A stretch of DNA of 64,000 nt, from contig VZDJ01000223.1 of NCBI GenBank assembly GCA_008694505.1, forward strand, positions 143,398 through 207,397. Reading direction: 5' to 3'. This document shows, in pieces, positions 46,801 to 58,110 of this stretch. The notes beneath the pieces are model-generated. The model saw only the letters and a list, made by a program, of their open reading frames with translations, was not told the origin of the DNA and searched no databases. Source of the DNA: Cyanoderma ruficeps (taxonomy: Eukaryota; Chordata; Aves; Passeriformes; Timaliidae). How positions within the stretch are numbered: position 1 is the stretch's first letter; each line of letters begins with the position of its first letter. Position numbers and translations under genes: made by a program.

Positions 46801-47636
46801 TGGCCTTCCTGCTCCTTTCTCTGCTTTCAGATCTCCCTGTCCTGGCACTGGGCCCTGGTGAAATTTGAGTCACCTTTCTGTTCTGTGTTGGCTCCCACAC
46901 CAGCTTCCCTGCAGCAGCGTGGGGGAAGTAATTGTGGATGATTCTTCCTCCCTCCTCTGGTGGGAGGAGGTGATGGAGGAAAACCAAGCTTAGGCATAAA
47001 GCAAGTGCTGGGTCCCGGTGGATAGAAGTGCACCCTATTTGGGAGTGCAGGCTCCTGCTCATATTCTCCAGCAATTTAGCACCCCGAGGATGCTCCACAC
47101 CCCAGGGATGCAGCATCCTGCTCTGCTGGGTCCTGCACACCACTAGCACCAGTGGTAAAAAATAAAAAAGAGAACCCACAGCCTTACTGAACTGGGGGAA
47201 CACTCTATCCCCATTTACTGGGATGTGAGAGCTTGGCAGGGCACAGGTGGGAGAATCTGGGCTGGTCTCACAACCAACACCTGAGCACTCAGGTTCTCTC
47301 CCATGCTGAAGGAAGGAGTGTCCTCTCTCCAACAGTATCATTTCTGTGCTCAAAGCCTTGGGGAGGGAAGGGGTGTAAGAAGGGAGGTTCTTTCTGGGGG
47401 AATGTGGCTGAGCAGTGGTGCATGTTTCTGTGTCACTGCTCTAAATGAGAGCTCTGTGCTCACAGGCTGTGCTGGACTGGGCTGGTTACTGTGAAAATAA
47501 TGAAATTTAAGCAATAAATGCAGCTCTTACATCCAGGTCAGTCACTTCCTGCAGTCACTGTGGTACCTCCTGGTCCCCTGGGCAGCCCCTGCCCCACTCC
47601 ATGCTCACACACAACACACACATTCACTGTCACTAC
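43819..47636 (-). other. MYOCD: MYOCD intron
   Basis: A 3.8-kb intron. Block 45300-46330 is free of recognisable repeats, relatively rich in isolated CpGs and of non-ORF character, and includes a G7...C6 inverted homopolymer pair near 46178-46208. It is the best candidate for noncoding function in this intron. Confidence 0.82.
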
Positions 47637-47798
47637 CTTTTATGGCCTCTTTCACAGCTGAGTCCACGGGAATAATATTCTTCTCCACCAGCTCCAAAGG
47701 ACCGGGCCTGAGCGCGATCTTTTCATTGAGGTCATCTGCCAGTCGGGCTCTTTTCAGCTTCATTTGAGTAGACTGAATGGACCCCTCTGCAGCCGAGT
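47637..47798 (-). CDS. MYOCD: MYOCD exon (RPEL3)
   Basis: A 162-bp exon. Two bases complete Asp, then 53 codons, plus one base of Gly. It encodes QMKLKRARLADDLNEKIALR and PGPLELVEKNIIPVDSAVKE. KLKRAR is basic and may contribute to nuclear import; the RPGPLEL segment is the third RPEL motif. The acceptor is cggccttttag and the donor is GTAGTG, a weak donor. Confidence 0.97.
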
Positions 47799-50037
47799 CT
47801 AAAAGGCCGAAGAGAAGCATCAGGACCAGGGGCTGCTGTGGGCACAGCACTCAGTGAGGATGTGGTGCCCTTCAGCCTCTGGGGGCTGTGGCCGATACCT
47901 GAGCGTGGCTCAGCACAGCAGGATCTGCTCTGCCAGACTGGGTGGGGCTGCTGGGGTCTGGGACATGGGTCCTTCTCTGAGCCTCAGGATCAGCCTCTCC
48001 ATCCCCAAACAAGAGCCTCTCTCTACCATCCTGGGCTTGCAAACCCAGCCTACAGCCGGAGCATCCTCTGCAAGGCCCAGGAGTGATCTGTGATGGAAAC
48101 TTCGTGATCAAGCTGCCACTAACAAAGGCTGAAGAGGTCTCCAGCTCCTGTCTGCCAGGAGCACATTGGCCCCTTGTGGCAGCTGGATGGATCCCTACTT
48201 CTGGGAAACAGCGAGAACAGAACCATTGGCAGTGCTTGACAAATGGAGTAAATGGTTTACACTGGAATTAAAAACGCCGAGTCTTGGGCTGTGGACTTTT
48301 GGAGGTGACATGACTACAGTGCTTCAGGCCTTCAGGAAGAATGAGCTGGGGAGGAGCAGAGCAAAGGCACGTAGATCTGGAAGCTATAGCCCTACCAAAG
48401 CCAGCTGAGAAGATACCAGTTATTAAAGCCTGAAAGAAGAATAGCAACTTAAAGAGAAAGATTTCCTGAACGAAGCTAACTGGCTCCTCTCTTGAGCCAG
48501 GCATGAGTAGTGAGGGAGTGGGATTCTAAACCAGACCATTTCTAAACCCCTGAGGGTCTAAAGTAAGAACATCTATGTGTAGGTTGTTTTATCTTCAAAG
48601 CCTGGACACTCTCTGGAAGAGATATTGTAGGGAACACAAGCTACAGGGCTTGATACCATGGAAATTCTCTACAGGAGGTCAGGAGAGCTGGTCTAGGGCC
48701 ATTCCTGGCCTCAGATTCTACAGACCAGTGAACACAAATGAGCTCCTTGAGGTGAACTGTAACAGAAGAGGTGCCTGTAAAGCACTTGGATGATGCAAAC
48801 TGTGTCACCTGGCCAGTTCCAATCACCTCCAGGTCCAGTTGTGAACAAAATGGATTTTTAAGTCAAATCTGCAAAATGGATTTGCCAAGACACAGCTCTG
48901 AAATGCAGAGCAGGATGGACAGAGGTCTGAGCAGAGGCTGTAGGTAAGGGGGATGTGGGGCAGCACATGAATCTTGCTGAGTGCAGAGCCAGGCACTCTC
49001 TGCTCTCTGCAGTCTCTCTCCCCTGGCTGGCTCTGGTTCTGTCCATGCCTAGGCACTGCAGCTGCCCCCATGTCTGGTAACAGCCCCAAACTCCAGCCCA
49101 CATTGCTTCCATTATTTAACCTAAGGGAAGGACATTCTCCATCTCTTAAACAAGCAATGGTGCTAGCTTAATTTAGGGATGGAAACCCTAAGAAAAGCAA
49201 GGCAGCAACACTGATCCAGCACAGGACCCAGGCTCAGCCCTCCTGCCTGCCAGAGGAAAAAAGAAATACAGATTTCATCCATGCTGAGAGCAGAGGGCAG
49301 CATTCACAGCTGCCAGAGAGTGATCTGCTTCTTCCAGGCAAGTGACAGGACTCAAGGAGGGAGGAGGGCTGCACATCCTCTCTGTCTCTAAGGATCTTGT
49401 TATCTCTGGAGATAACGAGGGACACTGTGGTGTTCTGCTGTCTGTGATGGGATACAGCCCTGCCAGCTCTCTGGCTGAGAGGGAACACCAGGATGGGAGA
49501 GGAGAGAGCTGCTGTGGCTCATGGACTGATAGCAGGGCTTTTCATACAGCTCTGCTTGGGTCATTGTCTGCATGGGCTGTCACATAGAATATCCATAATT
49601 ACAGCAGCACAAAAGATACCCAGCTTTGGGAAGGTGTTACAATGACCTGCTATAGGAATTTCAGTGCCCTGGACAACCAGTTCCCTGGGTTTGCCCTTCA
49701 CGATCAGACATTGGCACCAGAGTCTAACAGAGTTCTCTGTCACAGCTGTTCTGTACCCCACTGCTCCCTGGAGCATCTTACTCTGCTCCCTGCCAGAGAC
49801 GGGAGAAAGACTGGGTGGCCTTGGGACTGTGTCTGTCAGGGTATACAAGCTTGTCCTGCTTCCTGAACAGGTCTGGACAGAATTTTATACGTGTCCCATT
49901 TGAGCCTGCCCCCCATGAGCAGCTGGAACAAAGGAATGGCAATGAGGTTCCTGAAGGAACACAGGAAGGGCAGGAGAAACACCAGTCCCAGGGCAGGAGA
50001 CACAAGGAGTACGTGGGAGAAGCTCGGGCAGTCTTAC
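47799..50037 (-). other. MYOCD: MYOCD intron
   Basis: A 2.2-kb intron containing a short old CR1 3' end (48655-48725, opposite strand). Nothing else is recognised. Confidence 0.87.
48655..48725 (+). mobile_element. Old CR1 3'-terminal fragment
   Basis: The pattern tacaggaggtcaggagag, then gtctagggccattcctggcc and tcagattctac, matches the older CR1 3' end I know from reptile copies (caggaggtcagactagatga, then ggtcccttctggcc, attcta) in plus orientation. It is diverged and short, so confidence is moderate. Confidence 0.55.
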
Positions 50038-50113
50038 CTTGCAGAATGTGCATATTGACCAGGTCTGACCGCTCAGGCCTGCTTCTGATCTTGTGCTTGA
50101 GATAATCTTCAGT
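50038..50113 (-). CDS. MYOCD: MYOCD exon (RPEL2; internal Met)
   Basis: A 76-bp, phase 0 exon of 25 codons, TEDYLKHKIRSRPERSDL then VNMHILQ, plus one base of Asp. The motif RPERSDL is a canonical G-actin-binding RPEL as in MRTFs. The Met of VNMHILQ (ATG 50053-50051) corresponds by alignment to Met80, the start of the mammalian 856-residue smooth-muscle isoform. The acceptor is tttgtgttctgcag and the donor is GTAAGA. Confidence 0.97.
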
Positions 50114-51239
50114 CTGCAGAACACAAATGCAAAGTTACCTGGCTAGAGCAGCAATAAGGTACTGAGAGCACCTGCCCCTGTGCCATCCCACAGTTCTTTT
50201 GGGTTTATTACAAGCTGGGTTGAGTGAGCTCCTAAATGACATTTTTCATTACCGAAACACTGGCTTCTCCTTGGGCAGAAGTTCTTCAGAAAGGGAACAA
50301 TGTGCACTTAGCTGGTGACTGTTCACTGCACCCACTGCTGTGCCCTTTGCCATCACTACTGGGCTTCTGATGCCTGAAATGTTACGAGAACTCATAGGAA
50401 GGGTGAGACCTATTCCCTGGGAGTGGTGGGCCTGCACACCACGTCACCTCTGAGAGATGCTCCAGAATGTCCTGGCAGCAGTGGCTTCTGTGGGAAGCCC
50501 AGCACTCCAGGGTGAGATATCAGGCAGAACAAGTCATGAAGACACTCAGACTCTCTAGCAAGGTCAGCCACGAGGCTTAACCTTCCTGCAGCCTTGTAGC
50601 CCCTGTGCTCTGTGGTTCCTCACCCAAGCTATGACATGGGGTTGGGAAAATCTGCTTTGCATCAGTGCAGTTGGGCTTGTGATGGACACAGCCTGGAGCC
50701 ACGTGCCAACTCCCTCATGGCTTTAGGAACAGAGAGGCACACAGAGGTACAGGAGCACCATCCATGAGGGCCAAGAAAGTCAGCCTTGAGGGCAGATGGC
50801 CTCAAGAATACAAATATAAGCTTATCCACTGGTGAAGAAAAGCTAGAGCTCAACTTAGACAAGCCCTTAGCTAAGCTGAGCTGCAAGGAGAAATAGTACA
50901 AAAATTGTACAGAGTTCAAAGAGGTTAAAATCTTAAGGATAAATATAAAAGAATAGTACAAGCAGCTGGAGCAAAATTGGAAATCCACAGTACAAAATGT
51001 ACAGGATCATGAGAAAAGGATCTTATAAGGACTTTTGTAGCCAGGATCAGGCAATGGAAAGTGCTGTCTGTGTTCCATAAACAGGAGAAATAATTGTGCA
51101 TACTGCTGAGATGGCTACAGGATTTAATGCCTTTTAAAAACCATCTTCACTGAGAAGATAAATGGCTCTTTATCAAACAGGTGGCTCAGCCAAGAATCTT
51201 CAGCAACAAAAGAGAAGAAACTCCAATTGTCAGGTTGGA

Positions 51240-51790
51240 GAACAGGTTAGCGGGTACTCAGAGGAGTTAAGTGTTCCCAAACAATTTTAAGACACACTTA
51301 AAATTGGAGTAATAGCAACTATCTATGGTTCTCCAGGAAACTGGGCAAAGGAGAGTAATTGCTAGCTTTAAAAGAGATGGGAAGAAGAAACAAGGAAATT
51401 ATAAAGCAGACAGCAAGATGTTGTACCAAGTAATCAAACAATCTATATAAATGAATTTTGAAGATAGCAAGGAGGTGAGCAACAGCCAGGATGGATTTAT
51501 CAAGAATAAATCCCATCACACCAACCGAAATTCCTTCTATGGAGAAATGGCACTTTTCTGTTACAGGAATAAACAATGAATATCATGCAGCTTGACTCAA
51601 AGCATGTTTTGACATTATCTCCCATGGCTTTCTCACATGCAAGCCAGAGAAATTTGGTCTGGATAAAACTAATATAAAAAAGGAGCATAGCTGTGGATCA
51701 CCAGAGGAATTGGAAATGGATCAGAGTCTAAACAGAAGAATAAATCAAATCGTGTTACAAAGCAATTTTTCCTGCTAGTCAATACATTAA
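51240..51790 (+). mobile_element. Decayed CR1-like LINE reverse transcriptase fossil
   Basis: Conceptual plus-strand translation, with several frame changes and stops, preserves the order of RT motifs seen in CR1-group LINEs: FKRDGKKKQGNYK near 51360, QVIKQSI near 51430, then SQDGFIKNKSHHTN near 51490, and FDIISHGF with KPEKFGLDKTN near 51605-51670. It lacks an intact frame and its 3' UTR is not recognised. It is older than the other CR1 copies. Confidence 0.8.
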
Positions 51791-52409
51791 TTAATGCCTT
51801 GACTGATAGAAGACATACTCCTTAATTCTGAATCATTCAGTTTCAAGAAGGACATTTGGGAAGGGCTGTGTTCAGGTCACAGTTAGCCACAGTTAAGCCA
51901 GCTGATTAAGCACTGCACTGGATGAAGACTTAATGCACCAGAGATGCTCCTACAGTGTTCACTGGACAGGGCCTTAGGCAGAAACTAGTTACTCCATGCA
52001 CTGGAAAAGTATAAAAGGCTCTGGAGAATCCAGTGATCAGCAGCTGACTAACCCCAAGGGAGACACAGCACAGGGTGTCAGCTCAGCCCTGTTCTGTTCC
52101 CTCCATCTGAAAGGGTCCATGGAAGGGGCAGGGCAACAGCTACAGACACCACCACTGAGTCAGAGATGAGATTAGTGAGGGGGGCTGAAGGGGGAAAGGC
52201 TGGTCAGTCCAGTGGTGGGATGGCTGTTGGGACACAGGATGCAAAACAGCTTTTAAAAGTGCTGCAGGGAAAAAAAGAGAAACAGTTCTGAACATACACA
52301 CAGTAGCGTGCTTGAATTTCAGCAGAACAGCTTGGGCTGGGAATCAGGGGCCAAGAGCTCACAGCACAGTTCAGAGAGCATCAGAGCAGGTCACTGGCAG
52401 TGGGTCACA

Positions 52410-52515
52410 GTGGGTCTGTCAGTGCTCCCAGCCCAGAGCAGGCTGTGGGCAGTGGGTGTCTGTCAGTGCTCCCAGCCCAGAGCAGGCTGTGGGCAGTGGG
52501 TGTCTGTCAGTGCTC
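52410..52515. repeat. 44-bp tandem duplication (about 2.4 copies)
   Basis: The unit beginning tgtcagtgctcccagcccag recurs at 52417, 52461 and partially at 52505, a 44-bp period. The two full copies are identical over nearly all bases, so it is recent and may be polymorphic. Confidence 0.95.
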
Positions 52516-54458
52516 ACACATTAGTCAGGACCTGCCCAGTGGGGCTGTTCTGCTCTGGGGCAGAGGCAGGACAGCCACCCCACTGCCCCTCTGTGCTGGG
52601 GTGCTGGGTGAGTGCTCAAGCCCTGCCGAGCCAGACAGCCCCAGGAAAGCCAGCCTGCTCTCTGTCCTCCAGCTCAGCAATCTTTTATAGGACATCAACT
52701 TCAAAGTCTGCTGCGCTGGCCTGCTGCCAGCCTCTAACATAGCCAGTGACATGTTTAAACAAATAATAGACATTTTATTTACTAAAGTCTTTACAACGCC
52801 TTACCCTTCCCCCATATTTCCCCCAGCTTATTTCCACCAACACAATCCCGTGCCTGGACCATGTGTAGGTTTGCCTGGTTCCTGTGCCAGGTCAGAGCAA
52901 GCTGGTGTCTGCACCTGAGTGCATTTAAACTCATGGAATGCATTTCCAACTAATCCTTAGATCAGGTCCTGACTTGGGCTCAGCTCCAGCTGTTGTCCCA
53001 CAGCTGTGTTTCTGCTGTGACTTCAGTTCCTTTGGACCCTGGCTGTTAATAAGCTGCATTTGTGTCTCTGGGGTGCAAATGATGAAGAATTCAGATGTGA
53101 GCTTTTCTAACATCAGCTGAAGCAGAGGAGCTTTCACAACACATGAACACTTATCTGCTTTCTGTTTGCACAACATCAGCTTGGGGGAATATCGGCTAAA
53201 CAACAAATGCCTTTGAGTAACTGTCTGGAAACAGCTGCTGATCTTCCCGATCCCAGGTCTAAGCAGGGCAGCTTTGCAAGGGAATAATGTTTGTTATGGG
53301 CTGTGCTCAATGTCTTCATTAGCACTTTCTAAACATGCCCGTGGTTTGGGATAGACTAGACCATCCTTCCCTCTTCCCGAGGCAACTAGCCAGTGAAAGC
53401 TTTTGAAGAGAAAGACAAAGAGACACAAATGTATACTTTAACTGTAAAATATATGACACTTCAAGGATACTTTGGATTGCTCGAAATTTTTTAAGCATAC
53501 TAATCTTTCAGATTCATAGTGTATTTCTTATGCTCGCCATTTATTATTACGGGAGACTTGGGGCAAGTGATTTGGAGTGTATTTAAGTTCGGAAGAGCAC
53601 TTCCCTGTTTTTCACAATCATTCTTCCTTGCAAAGGTCCCTTCCCATGTGACTGCAAACATGTTTTGCAGATTAATGGAACAAATTCTTGTGTTCAAGCA
53701 AAACCTGCATGATTAATTGCTTCCCTTTCTGGGACCATCCCTCCAGCTTGATCAAAGCTGAATTGTTGGCGATTGGAAAAGCAATGTGATTTCTCAAAAG
53801 TGATCAGATCACAGAGTTTCAACGCGTCCTGGAAATGGCTCCTGCCTTCAGCAGTGTTTAGGGAGCCTGGCCCATTTCCCCTTGGATGTTGGGTCCTAAT
53901 GGCCAAGCTGCACTGCAGGGATAAAGCCAGAGCTCCTGCCTTGGGGACAAGTGTGAGTGCCCTGGGGACTGGCTGCAGGTGGCACCTGCATTCCTCCTGC
54001 ACACTTGTTGACTGTGCTCCCTCAGGCCTGGCCCTGCTCTGACCTTGCTGCAGGAGTGCAGAGCAGCCAGCACAGGAGGAGCAGGCTGTGGATGTGACCT
54101 GGAGGAGAAGCAGCAGTTCCACTGGTTGGACATTCACTGCAAGAACTGACGAATCCACGCTGAACCCTGCCCATAGCCTTCTGTAAAACCTGGGGCTGTT
54201 GTAATACCCCACAGCTCAGGACACAGATGCCCCTTTTGCCTTTTTCTTAAACCATCCCTGCCCAAGGGTGCTCTAGAGCATTTGTGAGCCTGGAAGCATT
54301 TCTGGAAGCAGAGCAGGTGCCATGCCCCTCATCCTTGGCCAGCAGGCCAGCGTGGAGGGTGCCAGAGGAGGGGACAGTGGTGGAAGGTGCTTTCAAACCC
54401 CGTGACTCATGCAAAGCAAGCCCATGTGTTCCCTCATTGAGACGGCTGCAGGAGTTAC

Positions 54459-54514
54459 CTTGGCTCGCTCCAGACTTTTTCGCTGCTCATGGAATGCAGA
54501 TGGGCTTTTCAGTG
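54459..54514 (-). CDS. MYOCD: MYOCD exon (LKSPSAFHEQ)
   Basis: A 56-bp exon. Two bases complete Pro, then 18 codons, LKSPSAFHEQRKSLERAK, the linker between RPEL1 and RPEL2, more like MRTFs than human myocardin. The acceptor is tttcctgttgcag and the donor is GTAACT. Confidence 0.96.
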
Positions 54515-57500
54515 CTGCAACAGGAAAGAAAGAGGAGCAGTCAGCACAGGAGCGGAAGCAAGCAGCTACCAGGATATTCAGCAACAGCATTTTAATGAGT
54601 GCTATAAAAATAGCAACACAAACTAGCTGTTCTCTTTATTGTGCTGACTAAAAATAACTCAGGAAAGCTCTGGGAAATCCCATGCTCTCAGCCAGTCCAT
54701 GGCAAGAGAGCAGGGGGGATGGAGAGCATGGGGAGAGCAGGAGGCACGTGGGCAGGGAGGGGTGCAGGCTTGGAGACACAGTGCTCTGTGGGACACGTCA
54801 GAGAGCAGATAAATCTTTTCCCTGTCATGTTCCCTGCAGGTCGTGGAAGGCACCACAGCTCCAGAAGAAAGATCTGGGAAGACCAAAAGCCTGTGAGGGA
54901 CCTCACCTGAAAGTAAAACCTGGAAGTGATTAAGGCTTGAGGTCAGCAGGAAAATTAATACCTGCCTCAGCTCTTGGGGTCTGGGGTGCAGCCTGCAGCG
55001 AGGGCATTGGCAGGTGGTCCTTTATCCCCCTTCTGTCACTGACCATGACTGGACATTTGTCCTGTCCCCTGCTCAGAAGCAGCTGTGTCACAAGGGACCT
55101 CCCTGGGCAGGCAAGGAGCAGAGCATGTCCTCAGCATCTCCTGACTCCAAGGAGGATTAACCCAGTGTCACTCCCAAGAAAAGGCCAATAATCTCTGGCT
55201 CTTGGACCAGTGAACACCAGTCCCAGGGAGTCAGGGAGAACCTTGCACATTTCCTTGTTTAATCTGGTGCAGTAGAAATCGAGGCAGGATTTACATGGTG
55301 AAGGGGTTAATATTTCTCACATCCTACAAAAATTCTTTTCTGTCTGTGTAAGCAGACAAAACTAACTGTTCCCATTGGGACAAGGAAGGGGAAGGTGTCC
55401 TGACCCACAAAAACAGTCTGCTGCAACTCTTTGTCTGGCAACAGAAATTCTCTTTCCATCTTCTGAATAGGATCCAATAAAGACAGAAACTATTTTCATG
55501 CAGGCCTTGTTATCCTCCATCAGTCTAGGGGAGGATGAAAAGAAGGCTGGGGAGAAACAGGAAAGGTTTGGGGGCCCTCTGAATTGACTTTTGGTAGTCA
55601 ACACCCAGGCAACCCCTGGAACATCCAGTGAATCACAGAAAAACACAGAGGGCACATTCCTGCTCCTGCCATTTGGAAAGCAGACAGACAGACAAGCTGG
55701 TGTTGCTTTGCCATGCTCCAGTGAGCAGCCACCAGCACTGGTGACAGCTGGTTTAATCAGAAGCAAAATTAAATGGTGCACATGAGAAAATGAAGTTAGC
55801 AAGAGAGATGATTTTCCCAGCCCTGCTCATGTGAAGGACTGATGCTGGCCGTGTGCTACAGGCACTGACCAAGTGCTGTGCCATTCAAGAGGAACGTGCT
55901 GCAGAGTTTAGTAATTTACCAAGATTTCTGGAGGAATTATGTGGGTGCTGCAGCTTGTATCAGTCTGCAGAAAAAAATAAAGACATTGCTAGCAGTGCTA
56001 GTTCAGAGAACTTGTCAGGGGATGACATTCCAGCATGAAATGGGTGAGGCCCTGGGGGCACCAGGGCACAGCTGCTGTGTGTGGTGTTGATCACCTCGGG
56101 ACAGTTGTTTTAAGGCTCCAGTGAGGATGAGGTGGTGGCTGTGTATAGCAGGAAGGGCCTTCAAGCACAGGTATTTCTGCAGCCCATCACAGTCAGGGGG
56201 ACTCACCTGCTGGTCCACAGAACCAACATGGCATGGAAGATGTGGTTAACAAAGCCTTGCTTTTCGTAAGGAATGTCTGCACATGCCCAAGCCATGGGGA
56301 AGCTGGCTGGGGCTCCCATGTATTAAATGCTAACATCTGACACTTCCTCCTGATGTCAAATTCAGCAGTTAAATTCTGCCTGTTTGTTTTTATAACGGCA
56401 TAAGTGCCTTTTCTTCTATTACTTTCAGTGAGTGAACCGTGCTCAAGTTTCCCAAAATGGTCTTCTTGGACAGAAACCAGACTGCAAAATGTCAGCCTAG
56501 AAGTTGGGAGTGCAAAGAAGCTGTAAGTAACAGGAAAATACCCTTCAGTTGCCATCAAATGTATTTTGGCTGAATACTTTGCAACGTGTAAGGTTTGAGA
56601 TGTCACGTGTGACAGCGCAGCCTCAGAGCAGCCCCAGGTGTACAAACCTCTCAGGGGCCACTGCTGCCCCATGTTCTGGCATTATTCTAACAAATGTCAC
56701 AGTATTTCGTCTAAAGCTTCAGCTCTTGGAGTCTTATGATCAAAGTGCCTGCCTTTTTGTGGCAGGCAGCATCAAACCTGAATGCCTAAATAAATAAACA
56801 GGCGAAAAATGGAAAGAGCAGGCATTTATCAGTCTTAAAACCATTGATCATTTTAGCTGCCATGATTTTTGTCATCCTGCTCAAGTTTTTCTAATGCTTG
56901 GTGCTGACAAGGATGTCCTGAGAAGGCCTTTGTTGTTCAGCACAATCCTCCAGGAGGGACAGGGGAGGGACAGGGTGCAGCAAGCAGTGCTAGAGCCATG
57001 CTCTTAGAGAAGTGGTGTTCTGCTGTTTAGGCAAGAGCTCCATCACAGTCTTCAAGGGCAACCAAAAGAGACAGAAGTGAAACAGCCTCTGGAAAATTGT
57101 GATCTTAGCAGTGAAGCCAAGGGGTCCTTGATGAGACAGAAAGGATAATCCTCTACCTGGGTCCCAGGTAACCACAGATTTGCACATGGAGCCTGAGCTA
57201 GGTCAGGATGGAGTATTCCACTGAGCAGGGCTGAGCTCCCAACATCCTTTCTCCAGTGGTGCTACAGCTTTCATGATGCACCTGCAGGTGCAGAAGGGGA
57301 TGGTTTTCATTCACTGACTTTTTGGGCTGTGGCAACTGACTTTCTGGTGCAGAATGATTTCACGATAATGCTGTCCTGGAGTTCGTCCTTCAGGCTCCAG
57401 TGCCAGGTGAGCAGGGGTGGATGGGGGCAGAGGGGGAACATATTTGTCACTCTGCAGCAAGCAGTCCCTGGTCCCTGTGGGGGTTCACTGGCCTCAGGTG

Positions 57501-58044
57501 TGAGCTGACAGCTCCGCCCTGTGGGGTCCTGCCTGGGCACACATCTGGGTATGTCTCAATCCTCCAGGGATTTCCTGGAGCTTCCCAGAGTTGCCTTCCT
57601 CCCCAGCCTCCTGGAATGAGCCCTCTCATCCTCTTCCTTGTCCTGTCACAGAGGTTCTTGGCTTTTGCAGGAGGACAAGATATTCTCTGCCCTTGCCTAC
57701 GTGAACAGCTTTGTGAGCTCTCTGCTTGAGCTGGATATGCTCGTCCTGCGGCAGTGAGCTCTGGGACGGGGAGCTCTGCAGCTGAAATTTTGGATGGTGT
57801 AAGGTAAGCACCTCTCCTGCCTTCAGTTTGAGCAGGGCCATTATAGTCTGTGTGATAAATGCACTGTACAGCATCAGGGATCATGACATTTCTGCAGGGC
57901 TGGAAGCAAAGTCCCCGTGGTAGCACTTTGCTCTGAGCTGGGGGGGGGCTGAGCAGGCAGCTGGTGCCCCACAGTGCCCCAGCAGTGCCCAGGATGAGCA
58001 CAGCCCTCTGAGCCAGGATGAAAAAGGCAGAAGAAGATACTCAC
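54515..58044 (-). other. MYOCD: MYOCD intron
   Basis: A 3.5-kb intron. ORFs on both strands appear to be chance. No repeat is recognised beyond short homopolymers and a G8 run at about 57942. Confidence 0.85.
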
Positions 58045-58110
58045 GTGGCATGATGCCTTGGTCTGCCAGCTGCTCACGGGTCCTTCTCTGCTGGAGCCGT
58101 AGCTGTAAAA
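58045..58110 (-). CDS. MYOCD: MYOCD exon (RPEL1), first coding exon in window
   Basis: A 66-bp exon. Two bases complete Val, then 21 codons, LQLRLQQRRTREQLADQGIM then P, plus one base of Pro. This is the first, divergent RPEL motif. The preceding exon (about 18 residues beginning MTLLGSEHSLL in mammals) is not in the window. The acceptor is a CT-repeat polypyrimidine tract (58112-58130) and the donor is GTGAGT. Confidence 0.96.

Larger units (their letters stand above)
50114..54458 (-). other. MYOCD: MYOCD intron with LINE fossil
   Basis: A 4.3-kb intron with a decayed LINE reverse transcriptase (51240-51790, opposite strand), a 44-bp tandem duplication (52410-52515) and a non-repetitive AT-rich block (53190-53830). 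No extra exon is identified. Confidence 0.85.
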
